A DNA stretch of 64,000 nucleotides, from NCBI RefSeq assembly GCF_015624505.1, contig NZ_CP061379.1:6696001-6760000 (forward strand), given 5' to 3'. The notes under the pieces were generated by a model, which was not told the origin of the DNA, did no database searches, and worked only from the letters and a program-made list of their open reading frames with translations. How positions within the stretch are numbered: the first letter of the stretch is position 1; every line of letters starts with the position of its first letter. This document shows positions 1 to 9,691 of the stretch, in pieces. This stretch comes from Bradyrhizobium commune (GTDB taxonomy: Bacteria > Pseudomonadota > Alphaproteobacteria > Rhizobiales > Xanthobacteraceae). A program made the position numbers and the translations under genes.

Positions 1-1
1 G

Positions 2-121
2 ATCGACGATCTCGGTCTGGACACCTATGCGGACGAACGCTTCTTCAGCTATCGCCGCTCGGTGCATCGCAAGGAGCCGGATTACGGCCGCCACATCCAC
101 GCCATCGCGCTGGAGGGGTGA
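2..121 (+). CDS. pgeF: C-terminal end of a PgeF/YfiH-type protein (partial)
   Basis: Open from the window edge, giving the last 39 residues before a TGA. The segment RFFSYRRSVHRKEPDYGRH, ending IHAIALEG, is the characteristic C-terminus of the PgeF/YfiH (laccase-domain, peptidoglycan editing factor) family, in which the final strand carries FFSYRR and GR-x-x-x-AI. PgeF is known to remove mis-incorporated residues from UDP-MurNAc peptides. The catalytic Cys/His residues lie upstream of the window, so function rests on the tail alone. The lipoprotein gene and prs follow on the same strand, an order I associate with Bradyrhizobium from memory. Confidence 0.7.
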   Translation: MDDLGLDTYADERFFSYRRSVHRKEPDYGRHIHAIALEG

Positions 122-137
122 ACACAAGGGCAACCTC

Positions 138-248
138 GTGTCATTCCGGGTTGATGTGCAGCATCGAACCCTGGAATCCATCGTGCTGCACATTCCACGG
201 CGAAATGGATTCCGGGCTCGCACCAAGTGGCGCGCCCCCGGAATGACA
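138..248. repeat. Intergenic palindromic repeat (TCATTCCGGG type)
   Basis: TCATTCCGGG at 141-150 is answered by CCCCGGAATGA at 236-246, and a second ATTCCGGG-like segment lies between them. The element occupies most of the gap between the pgeF end and the lipoprotein gene. Part of the same motif reappears near 51465. It has no coding potential. Confidence 0.6.
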
Positions 249-310
249 GTGGTATGTGGCGCCTCTGCCCTAGACCTTAATCGATTTTAACGATATCGCT
301 GCCCTCCATA

Positions 311-928
311 ATGAGGGACGCGTCATCCATCTTGCGCCGCGCGGGTTCGCGCGTGCTGGCGGTCACGCTGCTTGCGGCAGCGACCGCGCTCGGCGGCTGC
401 GCCGGCGGCGGCGGTAGTGCTGCCAACTCCTATGCGATGGCGCCGAGCGCCGGCTCTGGCGCGACGGTGGCCTTCGAGTCGATCGACGGACCCCCGCCGC
501 AGGTGTTCGACCGCATGGTTGGCGTGCTCGACAGCGAATCCAAGCTGCGCAGCCTCTCCGTCGTCTCCCGCGAGGGGACGGCCGCCTACCGCGTGCGTAG
601 CTACCTCTCAGCCCAAGTGGTGCGCGGCAAGACCGTGATCGCCTGGGTCTGGGACGTCTACGACGCCAACCAGCAGCGGGCGCTGCGGCTGTCCGGCGAG
701 GAACCGACCTCGGCCAAGGGCGGCCGCGATCCCTGGTCGGCCGCCGACGATCTGGTGCTGCGGAGGATCGCCCAGGCCGGATTCAGCGGACTTTCCAACA
801 TGATCACCGGCACCCCGGATGCGCCGGGCGCCGTGCCTAGCCTTCGGGGACCGGCGGTGGCGAGCACGAGCCCGGAGGCGCCTGCCCCGGGCGTGCCGAC
901 CGCGGCACTCGGCTATGCGGAACGATAA
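311..928 (+). CDS. Conserved hypothetical lipoprotein
   Basis: A 205-residue protein with a lipoprotein signal: basic N-terminus (Arg-rich, residues 1-14), hydrophobic segment VLAVTLLAAATA, then a lipobox LGGC with the acylated cysteine near residue 30, followed by a Gly/Ser linker. The mature part has a mixed alpha/beta look (residues about 55-160) and a Pro/Ala-rich tail. No catalytic motif is recognised. Position after the signal predicts attachment to a membrane facing the periplasm. It sits between pgeF and prs on the same strand. Function unknown. Confidence 0.75.
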   Translation: MRDASSILRRAGSRVLAVTLLAAATALGGCAGGGGSAANSYAMAPSAGSGATVAFESIDGPPPQVFDRMVGVLDSESKLRSLSVVSREGTAAYRVRSYLSAQVVRGKTVIAWVWDVYDANQQRALRLSGEEPTSAKGGRDPWSAADDLVLRRIAQAGFSGLSNMITGTPDAPGAVPSLRGPAVASTSPEAPAPGVPTAALGYAER

Positions 929-1122
929 CCAGCGCTAAACCACGGCCTCAAGTGCCGGCCAAACCTTTGGCCCGATTCGGGATTTTCGCCGGGATAACGT
1001 AGCATCCCGGGTTGCCAGTTTGGCCTTCGGCCTGATATTTCCTCGCCCGTCGTAACCGTGCTGCCAGTGGGTATTCTCTGATGTTGAACGTCGTATCCAG
1101 CAAAGCGCGGGAGGAAGCGTCC

Positions 1123-2076
<954 letters not shown>

Positions 2077-2090
2077 GCCTGCTGGACCTT

Positions 2091-2178
2091 GTAGGGTGGG
2101 TTAGCGAAGCGTAACCCACCGCCTTGTTTCCTTGCCGATCGACCTTGGTGGGTTACGCCTACGGCTAACCCACCCTAC
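2091..2178. repeat. Inverted repeat between prs and coxG
   Basis: Left arm 2091-2120 (GTAGGGTGGGTTAGCG...) and right arm 2147-2178 (...CGGCTAACCCACCCTAC) are near-perfect complements, with extra GTAACCCACC/GGTGGGTTAC pairing inside. It lies between convergent genes and could act as a bidirectional stop. The TAG stop codon of coxG (2175-2177) lies inside the right arm, so the repeat supplies the end of that gene. Confidence 0.8.
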
Positions 2179-2636
2179 GCACCCGCCTCGGCCTTCGCGC
2201 CGACCACATCTGCAAACGACTTGAAAAACTCCCCCGCGAGCTTGGTCGCGGTCGAGTTGATGAGCCGCGCGCCTAGCTGGGCGAGCTTGCCGCCGATCTG
2301 GGCGTCGACGTCATAGTGCAGCACCGTGGCGGTCGCGCCCTCGGTTGTCAGCCGCACCACCGCACTGCCCTTGGCAAAGCCGGCGACGCCGCCGGAGCCT
2401 TCGCCCGAGATGCGATAGGCGTTGGGCGGATCGAGATCGGACAACGTCACCTTGCCGCTGAAGGTCGCCTTCACCGGGCCGACCTTGAAGATCACCGTCG
2501 CCGTCATCTCGTTCGGACCGGTCACCTCCAGCGACTGACAGCCGGGGATGCACTGTTTCAGCACATCTGGATCGTTCAGCGCGGCCCACACCTGATTGCG
2601 TGAGGCGGGGATGCGCTGGCTGTCATTCATCTGCAT
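2175..2636 (-). CDS. coxG: CoxG-like SRPBCC protein of CO dehydrogenase cluster
   Basis: A 153-residue member of the CoxG/SRPBCC family (ligand-binding helix-grip fold). Diagnostic segments are IPASRNQVWAALNDPDVLKQ near the start, IPGCQSLE, and GKVTLSDLDPPNAYRISGEG in the middle. In O. carboxidovorans CoxG belongs to the coxDEFG accessory set and has been linked to membrane recruitment of CO dehydrogenase; the role here is inferred from family and position. The start is at 2636 or at the second ATG (2630); the reading frame continues upstream of the start, but there it overlaps coxF. It is the last gene of the cluster, 10 bases after coxF. Confidence 0.9.
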   Translation of the reverse strand: MQMNDSQRIPASRNQVWAALNDPDVLKQCIPGCQSLEVTGPNEMTATVIFKVGPVKATFSGKVTLSDLDPPNAYRISGEGSGGVAGFAKGSAVVRLTTEGATATVLHYDVDAQIGGKLAQLGARLINSTATKLAGEFFKSFADVVGAKAEAGA

Positions 2637-2646
2637 GATCGGTCTC

Positions 2647-3486
2647 TCACTCTCTGCTTGCGATCTGGTTTGCGGCGCGCTGGCCGCGCCGTCGTTCCAC
2701 GGTGATCTCGGCGAGGATCGACATCGCGATCTCCTCGGGCGTGATGGCGCCGAGATCGAGCCCCGCCGGCGCCTTGACGTCGTCGGTCCCGGCGGCGGTC
2801 GCGCCCTCAGCGATGAGCTTGGCGCGGAGCGAAGCCATCTTGCGACGGCTGCCGACGAAGGCGTGATAGTCAGCCTTGGTCGCAACGGCGGCGCGCAACG
2901 CGGCTTCGTCGCCCTTGCCCTGGGTCGAAACCACGACGAAGCGTTTAGCGTCGTTGAGCTCGCCGAGCTGGTAGCCGTCGATGATCGCATCGGCGTCCGG
3001 TTTCGCGGCGAGATCGGCGGCTGGCGCGGCGAGCGTGACGTGATAGCCGAGCACGCGTGCCTGCGCGGCAAGCGAGAGCGCCACCGGGCTCGCACCAAGA
3101 ATGACGAGCGAAGGATGCGGCAGCACCGGTTCGACGAAGATATCCATCGTGCCCTTGCTCGGGCACATGTTGCTGGCAAAGCGGATGCCGTCGCGGCTCT
3201 CGCCCGCGCTGACGCCGAGCTCGGCCAAGAGGTTTTCCGGCTGCACCGAGACCATCCGCGGCGCGCCGTCGGCGAGCGCCTCCCGCGCCGCCTTCAGCAC
3301 CGCGCCCCTGGCGCAGCCGCCGCCGATCCAACCCGCGACGATGGTGCCGTCGGCCGCGATGATCGCCTTGGCGCCAGCCTTCGCTGCCGTCACCGACACC
3401 GTCCGCACCACCGTCGCGAGCACGAAGGCGCGCTCGGCAGCCTTCATCTGCGCCACGAGATCGAGCACTTCGACATGAGCGGTCAT
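2647..3486 (-). CDS. coxF: XdhC/CoxI-family maturation factor (CoxF)
   Basis: A 279-residue protein with an N-terminal XdhC_CoxI domain (AGWIGGGCARGAVLKAAREAL, residues about 50-70, with the conserved GGGC cysteine) and a C-terminal Rossmann-like XdhC_C domain (LVILGASPVALSLAAQARVLGYHVTL). XdhC proteins are known to bind the molybdenum cofactor and help sulfurate and insert it into xanthine dehydrogenase-type enzymes. CO dehydrogenase belongs to that enzyme family and carries a Mo-S-Cu centre, so a maturation role is inferred. Start ATG at 3486; it lies 11 bases after coxE, consistent with one transcript. Confidence 0.9.
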   Translation of the reverse strand: MTAHVEVLDLVAQMKAAERAFVLATVVRTVSVTAAKAGAKAIIAADGTIVAGWIGGGCARGAVLKAAREALADGAPRMVSVQPENLLAELGVSAGESRDGIRFASNMCPSKGTMDIFVEPVLPHPSLVILGASPVALSLAAQARVLGYHVTLAAPAADLAAKPDADAIIDGYQLGELNDAKRFVVVSTQGKGDEAALRAAVATKADYHAFVGSRRKMASLRAKLIAEGATAAGTDDVKAPAGLDLGAITPEEIAMSILAEITVERRRGQRAANQIASRE

Positions 3487-3497
3487 CGCAACATCCC

Positions 3498-4706
3498 TCA
3501 GAGCTTCGCCAGATAGGGTTCGAGCGCGCGCAGGCTTTGCAGCGAGTTCGCGGGCGCATAGAGATCGACGTGCGGCAGCGCCGCCTTGATGCCGCGCGCC
3601 TCCGGCGCATAGCCCTCCCACGCCATCATCGGATTGAGCCAAACGATGCGACGGCAACGCCGGTGCAGCGCGGCCATTTCCCGTCCGAGCAAGGCGGCGT
3701 CGCCGGTCTCATAGCCGTCGGAGACGATCATCACGCAGCTGCGCGAATGGATCACGCGCGAAGCATGCCAGCGGTTGAAGGTCTGGAGACTCTCGCCGAT
3801 CTTCGTGCCGCCGCCCGCGCCCTGCGCCATGATCGAGAGCCGATCGAGCGCGCGACCCGCATCCCTCTCCTTCATCGCATCGGAGACATAGGCGAGGCGG
3901 GTGTGAAACAGAAAGGCCTCGGCCTCGCGGAACTGGTCGAGCACGCCGTGGATGAAGCGCAGAAACAGCGAGGTATACATGCTCATCGAGCCGGAGGCAT
4001 CGAGGAGCACGATCAGCCGCAACGGCTTGTCTTTGCGCTGCCGCTTCACGAGCGAGATCGGAACGCCGCCATGGCTGATGTTGCGATGGATAGTACGCCG
4101 GAGATCGAGCCTGTAGCCGCGTCGGCGTGCCAGATCGCGCCGCGTCAGCCGTGTGCGCATCGCGCGCGCGAGCTGCGCCGCTGCCTCATGGGCCTCGGCG
4201 ACCTGATCGGGGTCGCTGAGCTTTCTGAAATCGACGTCGGCGAGATTGTCCGCCCGCGAAGCACCCTCCATTCGGCCTTCACCGGAGCGTCCCTCCGGCG
4301 CGTCGTCGGACGACGGAAGCTGGTCGGCGACGGACTGTCCGCTGCCCTGCTCCGCCGACTTGTCCTGCAAGCCCTTCAGCGATGGATTGCTGGATGTTGG
4401 CACCGAGCCGATCGTGCGAGAGCGTGACCGCACGCGCTTGCCGAGCCAGAATGCATCGAACAGCCCGTCGAACTTGTCCCAATCAGACTTGCGCGCCGAG
4501 AACAGATGCTTGAACGCCGCGCGGAGCAGGTTCGGCCGCACCGCGTAACCGGCGGACATCAGCGTTGCGGCATCCTGTCCCTCGGCGAGGCCGACGCGAA
4601 AGCCTGCGTCGCGCAACGTGCGCAGGAAGGCGGCAAGCCTTGCGGACACGAGCTTGGAGACCTCGTTGAGGTCGTCAAATTCGGGGCTGGAGCCACAGCA
4701 GCTCAT
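3498..4706 (-). CDS. coxE: CoxE, VWA-domain CO dehydrogenase maturation protein
   Basis: A 402-residue protein with a C-terminal von Willebrand A domain. The MIDAS metal site DASGSMS begins at Asp236, followed by the conserved threonine region GGGTKIGESL and by VSDGYETGD. The N-terminal half is the helical CoxE region and carries a charged low-complexity linker (residues about 115-155). In O. carboxidovorans CoxD (MoxR AAA+) and CoxE (VWA) act together in assembling the CuSMo active site; the same pair is adjacent here with a 4-base ATGA overlap. Cytoplasmic, no signal peptide. Confidence 0.92.
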   Translation of the reverse strand: MSCCGSSPEFDDLNEVSKLVSARLAAFLRTLRDAGFRVGLAEGQDAATLMSAGYAVRPNLLRAAFKHLFSARKSDWDKFDGLFDAFWLGKRVRSRSRTIGSVPTSSNPSLKGLQDKSAEQGSGQSVADQLPSSDDAPEGRSGEGRMEGASRADNLADVDFRKLSDPDQVAEAHEAAAQLARAMRTRLTRRDLARRRGYRLDLRRTIHRNISHGGVPISLVKRQRKDKPLRLIVLLDASGSMSMYTSLFLRFIHGVLDQFREAEAFLFHTRLAYVSDAMKERDAGRALDRLSIMAQGAGGGTKIGESLQTFNRWHASRVIHSRSCVMIVSDGYETGDAALLGREMAALHRRCRRIVWLNPMMAWEGYAPEARGIKAALPHVDLYAPANSLQSLRALEPYLAKL

Positions 4707-5569
4707 GCAACCTTCCCCAACAGGCGCTGCGTCACTTCCGGAGTGACGCGGGCGCGGTCTTCATGGGTCTTCAACAGGCAGATCAGCGTCTCATGCACGA
4801 TCTCGGACGCATCGTGGAGATTGCTGACGTCGAGGCCGACCAGAGCCGCCGCCCAGTCCAGCGTCTCCGCGACGCCCGGGACTTTGCGCAACTCCTCCTT
4901 CCGCACGCCTTCGACCATGCGCGCGATCTGGAGCGACAGCGATGGGCCGGCACCCGCGACGCGCGCCAGGATGATCCGGGTTTCGCGATCGACGTCGGGA
5001 TAGTCGACATAGTGATAGAGGCAGCGCCGGCGCAGCGCGTCGGACAGCTCGCGCGTGCCGTTCGAGGTCAGCACCACTTGCGGGATGGTCATTGCGGGAA
5101 TGGTGCCAAGCTCGGGGATCGAGACCTGGAAGTCGGACAACAGCTCCAGCAGGAAGGCCTCAAACTCGTCGTCGGCGCGGTCGATCTCGTCGATCAGCAG
5201 CACCGGGGCCCGCGCACGGCGGATCGCGGCGAGCAGCGGGCGTTCGAGCAGGTATTTTTCTGAAAACACCTGGTCCTCGATGCTATCGCTGCCCCGATGC
5301 GCCTGGATCGCCAGCAGCTGGCGCTGGTAGTTCCACTCGTAGAGCGCGGAGGACTGATCAAGCCCCTCGTAGCATTGCAGCCGGATCAGCTCGGTCGCGT
5401 GCACTTTGGCCAGCGCCTTCGCCACCTCGGTCTTGCCGACGCCCGCCTCGCCTTCAAGCAGCAGCGGACGCCGCAACAATCGCATCAGCGAGATCGCGGT
5501 CGCGAGCTCCGCATCGGCGATGTAGCCCGATGCGGCCAAGGCTTGCGCGATCTCGTCACGGCCCTTCAT
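4703..5569 (-). CDS. coxD: CoxD, MoxR-type AAA+ ATPase
   Basis: A 288-residue AAA+ ATPase. Walker A is GEAGVGKT at residues 40-47, Walker B is VLLIDEIDRAD near residue 125, and sensor 1 is VVLTSNGTRELSDALRRRC. The opening segment LRRPLLLEGEAGVGKTEVAK is typical of the MoxR/CoxD group. CoxD is known to be required for sulfuration of the molybdenum and copper insertion in CO dehydrogenase, working with the VWA partner CoxE. It starts 1 base after the coxL stop and overlaps coxE by 4 bases, so translation is probably coupled. Confidence 0.94.
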   Translation of the reverse strand: MKGRDEIAQALAASGYIADAELATAISLMRLLRRPLLLEGEAGVGKTEVAKALAKVHATELIRLQCYEGLDQSSALYEWNYQRQLLAIQAHRGSDSIEDQVFSEKYLLERPLLAAIRRARAPVLLIDEIDRADDEFEAFLLELLSDFQVSIPELGTIPAMTIPQVVLTSNGTRELSDALRRRCLYHYVDYPDVDRETRIILARVAGAGPSLSLQIARMVEGVRKEELRKVPGVAETLDWAAALVGLDVSNLHDASEIVHETLICLLKTHEDRARVTPEVTQRLLGKVA

Positions 5570-5570
5570 G

Positions 5571-7991
5571 CTACGCCACCGCGCCCAGATCCTTCGCCGC
5601 CTTCCAGTTGCGCCAGAAATCGTGCGGCATCTGGATATGCGTGCTCCCTAAGAACGAGAACGCATCGTTGACGGCATTGGAGAAGGCCGGCACGCCGCCG
5701 ACATTCGGGCTCTCGCCGACGCCCTTGGCGCCGATCGGGTGATGCGGCGACGGGGTGACGGTGAAGTCGGTTTCCCAGTGCGGCGTCTCCACCGCAGTCG
5801 GCATGAAGAAATCCATGAACGAGCCGGTGACGACGTTGCCGACCTCGTCGTAGCGGATCTCCTGCCCCATCGCGATGGCGAAAGCTTCGGTCAGGCCGCC
5901 ATGGACCTGGCCCTCGATGATCATCGGATTGATGCGGGTGCCGCAATCGTCCAGCGCATAGAAGCGCCGGACCTTGTACACGCCGGTGTCGACATCGATG
6001 TCCATCACGCAGAGATACGCGCCAAAAGGATAAGTCATGTTGGGCGGATCGTAATAGCTCACCGCTTCCAGCCCCGGCTCCATGCCCGGCGGCACCGAAT
6101 TGTACGCCGCCCAGCAGATATCCTTCATCGACATGAATTTTTCCGGCAGACCCTTCACCCGGAAACCGTCGATGTCGAATTCGAGATCGTCCTCGTGGAC
6201 CTCGAGCTTGTAGGCCGCGATCATCTGCGCCTTGGCCTTGATCTTTCGCGCAGCCATGGCGATGGCCGCACCCGCAACGGGCGTCGAGCGCGAGCCATAG
6301 GTGCCGAGCCCGTAGGGCGCGGTGTCGGTGTTGCCCTCTTCCACCATGATGTTGTCGGCGGGAATTCCGATCTCGGTCGCGATAATCTGCGCCCAGGTGG
6401 TCTCGTGGCCCTGGCCCTGGCTCTTGGTGCCCATGCGCGCGATGCCCGCACCGGTCGGATGCATGCGGATCTCGCAGGAATCGAACATCGCGATGCCCAG
6501 GATGTCGCAATTCTTCGACGGACCGGCGCCGACGATTTCGGTGAAGAAGGAGATGCCGAGCCCCATGATCTCGCGGGTCTCGCCACGCTTGAAGGCTGCC
6601 CGCTTCTCCGCCTGCTCTTTCCGGAGCGCAGCGTAGCCGGTCGTCTCCATCATCTTGCGCATGGCGGTGTGGTAGTCGCCGGAATCGTATTCCCAGCCCA
6701 GCGCGGAGTGATACGGGAATTGCTCCGGCTTGATGAAGTTTTTCAGCCGCAGCTCCGCCGGGTCCATGTTGAGCTTCTGCGCCAGAATATCCATGGCGCG
6801 CTCGATGCAATAAGCCGCCTCCGTGACGCGGAACGAGCAACGGTAGGCGACGCCACCGGGCGCCTTGTTGGTGTAGACGCCGTCCACCGCCAGATGCGCG
6901 GTCGGGAAGTCATAGGACCCCGTGACGATGTTGAAGAAGCCGGCCGGCCATTTCGACGGGTCGGCGCAAGCGTCGAACGCGCCGTGATCGGCGAGCACAT
7001 GGACGCGAAGACCCGTGACCTTGCCGTCTTTCGTCGCGGCGATCTCGGTGGTCATGTGGTAATCGCGCGCGAACGAGGTCGCGGTGAGGTTCTCGATGCG
7101 GTCCTCGACCCATTTCACCGGCTTGCCGGTGACGATGGAGGCCACGGCGGCGCAGATGTAACCGGGATAGGCGCCGACCTTGTTGCCAAAACCGCCGCCG
7201 ATGTCGGGCGCGATGACGTGGATCTTCTGCTCCGGCAGCTTTGCGATCAGCGCCACCACGGTGCGGATCACATGCGGGGCCTGGAACGTGCCGTAGATCG
7301 TGAGCTCACCCTTGATCTTGTCGAAGGAGCAGACGCACTGGCAGGTCTCCAGTGGCGACGGATGGGTGCGGTGATAGGAGATCATCTCCTTGATCTTGAC
7401 TTCGGCCTTGTTGAAGGCGGCGTCGGTCAGCTCCTTGTCGCCGACCGTCCACTCGAAAATGTGGTTGTGGTGCTTGCGCGGGCCGTGCGCACCCGCCGTC
7501 TTGCCGGCAAGATCCTCGCGCAGCACCGGCGCGTCCGCATCCATCGACTTGAAGGGATCGACCAGTGGCGGTAGCGGCTCGTATTCGACGATCACCTTGT
7601 TGATGCCGTCATCGGCCGCATAGCGGTCGGTGGCGACGACGAAGGCGACCTCCTGGTTCTGGAACAGCACCTTGCCGTCCGCGAGAACCATCTGCACGTC
7701 GCCGGCCAAGGTCGGCATCCAGGCGAGGTTGACGGTCTTCAGCGTCTCGGCGGTGATGACCGCGAGCACGCCCGGCACCTTCAGCGCCTCGCTGTCGTCG
7801 ATCTTCTTGACCCGCGCATGCGGATGCGGCGAGCGGACGAAGTCGCCATGCAGCATGCCCGGCAATTTGACATCGTCGACATAATTGCCCTTGCCTTGCG
7901 TGAAGCGGATGTCCTCGACGCGCTTGCGCTTGCAGCCCATGCCTTCGAGAGCGGCACTGCGTTGTTCCCGCGTGGGAGTCATATCGTTCAT
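5571..7991 (-). CDS. coxL: Form I carbon monoxide dehydrogenase, large (molybdenum) subunit
   Basis: The catalytic subunit that oxidises CO with water to CO2. The 806-residue protein carries the form I signature AYRCSFR with the copper-sulfur cysteine at Cys385 (Cys388 in O. carboxidovorans) and the base-bearing motif GAKGVGE with Glu760 (Glu763 there). Other cofactor segments are [12 protein letters not shown] and [16 protein letters not shown] [17 protein letters not shown]. Identity to the Oligotropha protein is high over the whole length, including [20 protein letters not shown] at the N-terminus. The start at 7991 overlaps the coxS stop by 4 bases (ATGA). Longer in-frame starts upstream only read through coxS. 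Confidence 0.98.
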   Translation of the reverse strand: MNDMTPTREQRSAALEGMGCKRKRVEDIRFTQGKGNYVDDVKLPGMLHGDFVRSPHPHARVKKIDDSEALKVPGVLAVITAETLKTVNLAWMPTLAGDVQMVLADGKVLFQNQEVAFVVATDRYAADDGINKVIVEYEPLPPLVDPFKSMDADAPVLREDLAGKTAGAHGPRKHHNHIFEWTVGDKELTDAAFNKAEVKIKEMISYHRTHPSPLETCQCVCSFDKIKGELTIYGTFQAPHVIRTVVALIAKLPEQKIHVIAPDIGGGFGNKVGAYPGYICAAVASIVTGKPVKWVEDRIENLTATSFARDYHMTTEIAATKDGKVTGLRVHVLADHGAFDACADPSKWPAGFFNIVTGSYDFPTAHLAVDGVYTNKAPGGVAYRCSFRVTEAAYCIERAMDILAQKLNMDPAELRLKNFIKPEQFPYHSALGWEYDSGDYHTAMRKMMETTGYAALRKEQAEKRAAFKRGETREIMGLGISFFTEIVGAGPSKNCDILGIAMFDSCEIRMHPTGAGIARMGTKSQGQGHETTWAQIIATEIGIPADNIMVEEGNTDTAPYGLGTYGSRSTPVAGAAIAMAARKIKAKAQMIAAYKLEVHEDDLEFDIDGFRVKGLPEKFMSMKDICWAAYNSVPPGMEPGLEAVSYYDPPNMTYPFGAYLCVMDIDVDTGVYKVRRFYALDDCGTRINPMIIEGQVHGGLTEAFAIAMGQEIRYDEVGNVVTGSFMDFFMPTAVETPHWETDFTVTPSPHHPIGAKGVGESPNVGGVPAFSNAVNDAFSFLGSTHIQMPHDFWRNWKAAKDLGAVA

Positions 7992-8488
7992 TCTGCGGCC
8001 TCCCGGAATTCCACGCCGTTGATTTTTGCGGCGGCGTATTGAATGGCTTTGACGATGTTCTGGTAGCCGGTGCAGCGGCAGATGTTGCCGGAGATGCCCA
8101 TCCGGATTTCCGGCTCGCTCGGCGAGGGATTTTCCTTCAGCAGGCGATGCGCCCGCACGATCATGCCAGGCGTGCAGAAGCCGCATTGCAGGCCGTGCAT
8201 CATGCGGAACCCTTCCTGAAGCGCGGACAGCGTGCCGTCGGCGTTGGCCATGCCCTCGATCGTGGTGATGTCGCTTCCCTCCGCCTGCACCGCAAACATC
8301 GTGCAGGACTTCACCGACATGCCGTCGATATCGACAGTACAAGCGCCGCAATGGGTCGTCTCGCAGCCGATATGGGTGCCGGTCATCTGCAAGTTCTCGC
8401 GGATGAAATGCACCAGCAACGTGCGCGGCTCGACGAGGCCTTCGACCTCGGCGCCGTTCACCTTCATGGTCACATGTGTTTTGGCCAT
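7988..8488 (-). CDS. coxS: Carbon monoxide dehydrogenase, iron-sulfur subunit
   Basis: A 166-residue protein carrying two [2Fe-2S] clusters. The plant-type cluster is held by Cys42, Cys47, Cys50 and Cys62 ([15 protein letters not shown]...SC), the second by Cys102, Cys105, Cys137 and Cys139 ([10 protein letters not shown]...ICRCTGYQN). All eight numbers match O. carboxidovorans CoxS as remembered. It passes electrons from the molybdenum site in CoxL to the FAD in CoxM. It lies 12 bases after coxM and overlaps coxL by 4 bases, giving the M-S-L order specific to form I clusters. Confidence 0.98.
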   Translation of the reverse strand: MAKTHVTMKVNGAEVEGLVEPRTLLVHFIRENLQMTGTHIGCETTHCGACTVDIDGMSVKSCTMFAVQAEGSDITTIEGMANADGTLSALQEGFRMMHGLQCGFCTPGMIVRAHRLLKENPSPSEPEIRMGISGNICRCTGYQNIVKAIQYAAAKINGVEFREAAE

Positions 8489-8500
8489 CGATCCTCTCCC

Positions 8501-9364
8501 CTACTTGGCGACGGCCGCGGCGCGTTGCAGCGCGCGCGTCACCATGATGCCGCCGACATGTTTTCGGTATTCGACCGGCCCGCGGGCATCGGCGGCAGGC
8601 GCCATGATTGCCTCGGCTGCGACCGCAGCTTTCTTCAAGGTCGCGGCGTCGAGGCTGGTCCCGATCACGACCTTGGCGGCGTCGGCGGCCAGCAGCGGCG
8701 TCTCGTGGACGTTGGTGAGGCCGATTGAACAGGTCGCGACCTTGCCGCCCGCCAGGGTCAGCACGACGGCCGCAGCCGCGGTCGCGTAATCGCCGACCTT
8801 GCGCTTGAGCTTTTCGTAGGCGTAGCCGTGACCGGTCGCCGGCACGGGGACCGAGACGGAGGTCAGGATCTCGCCGGGCTCGAGCGCGGTGAAATAGGCG
8901 CCCTGGTAGAAATCCGCGGCCGGAACGTCACGGGCGCCACTGGCGCCTTCGAGGCGGTAGGTCGCACCCAATGTCATCATCAGCGCCGGCATGTCGTTGC
9001 CGGGATCGCCATTGGCGACATTGCCGCCGATCGTGCCGCGGTAGCGCACCTGCGGATCGGCGATCAGCAGCGCCGCCTCGTGCATGATCGGCATCGCCTT
9101 CGCGACCTCATCCGAGGCCAGCAGCTCGTGCTGGGTGGTCATCGCGCCGATGACGAGATTGTTGCCGTCGCGGCTGATGCCCTTGAGGGCGGCGATGCCG
9201 TGCAGATCGACCAGATGGGCGGGGGTGGCGAGCCGAAGCTTCATCATCGGCACCAGGCTGTGGCCGCCGGCCAGCGGCCGCGCATCCTCGCCGAGGTCGG
9301 ACAACAGTTTGACGGCGTCGGCGACACTCGCCGGCCGGTGATAGCTGAATGAGCCCGGGATCAT
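8501..9364 (-). CDS. coxM: Carbon monoxide dehydrogenase, FAD-binding medium subunit
   Basis: A 287-residue flavoprotein with the two FAD-binding motifs of the family, AGGHS at residues 32-36 and TIGGN at 111-115, plus the lid segment GHGYAYEKLKRKVGDYATAA. It receives electrons from CoxS and hands them to the quinone pool or another acceptor. The ATG at 9364 (protein starting MIPGSFSYHRP, like Oligotropha CoxM) is preferred over the preceding ATG at 9367 because GGGAGG then has better spacing. It opens the MSL run; a repeat-filled gap separates it from coxC. Confidence 0.97.
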   Translation of the reverse strand: MIPGSFSYHRPASVADAVKLLSDLGEDARPLAGGHSLVPMMKLRLATPAHLVDLHGIAALKGISRDGNNLVIGAMTTQHELLASDEVAKAMPIMHEAALLIADPQVRYRGTIGGNVANGDPGNDMPALMMTLGATYRLEGASGARDVPAADFYQGAYFTALEPGEILTSVSVPVPATGHGYAYEKLKRKVGDYATAAAAVVLTLAGGKVATCSIGLTNVHETPLLAADAAKVVIGTSLDAATLKKAAVAAEAIMAPAADARGPVEYRKHVGGIMVTRALQRAAAVAK

Positions 9365-9691
9365 CATCTCCTCCCACAATCGTCCTTGGCGCGTGACGGC
9401 GCGGACGTTGGGGCAAGGCTCACTCCGGGCGGAGTGAGCCGCAACATGAGCGGCACAAAGGCGGGCTTTTTGCACGAATTGCGGGTGGGGACGCACGAAT
9501 TGCGTCAGGTGAGGCGACGTATGGGCGGCTTGCTCCGCTGCAACCTCTCCCGCTTGCGGGGGAGGTCGGCGCGAAGGCGCCGGGTGGGGGCTTTCTCCTC
9601 TTTGGGGTAGTCTCACCGCGGAGACACCCTCTCCCCACCCCTCTCCCGCAAGCGGGAGAGGGAGCGCACCTTCACCCTGGTTAGGTCGGTC
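9365..9691. other. Intergenic region between coxC and coxM
   Basis: About 330 bases without a convincing gene. The part next to coxM (9365-9540) should hold the coxMSL promoter or the 3' part of a coxC-coxM transcript, but I see no clear -35/-10 or activator site. A short GC palindrome (CACTCCGGGCGGAGTGAGCC) lies at about 9421-9440. The rest (9543-9664) is the CTCTCCCGC-type repeat listed separately. Confidence 0.6.
9543..9664. repeat. CTCTCCCGC...GCGGGAGAG palindromic repeat
   Basis: Starts CTCTCCCGCTTGCGGGGGAG at 9545 and ends CTCTCCCGCAAGCGGGAGAG at 9641-9660, so it holds two small hairpins facing each other, with a GGCGCGAAGGCGCC palindrome inside. A close relative is at 59273-59420 and shorter relatives lie near 16180 and 57462. 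This is the pattern of a dispersed REP-like family. Confidence 0.75.

Noticed and set aside
5739..7574. 611-residue plus-strand frame opposite coxL
   Set aside because: High-GC shadow of coxL with no recognisable domain.
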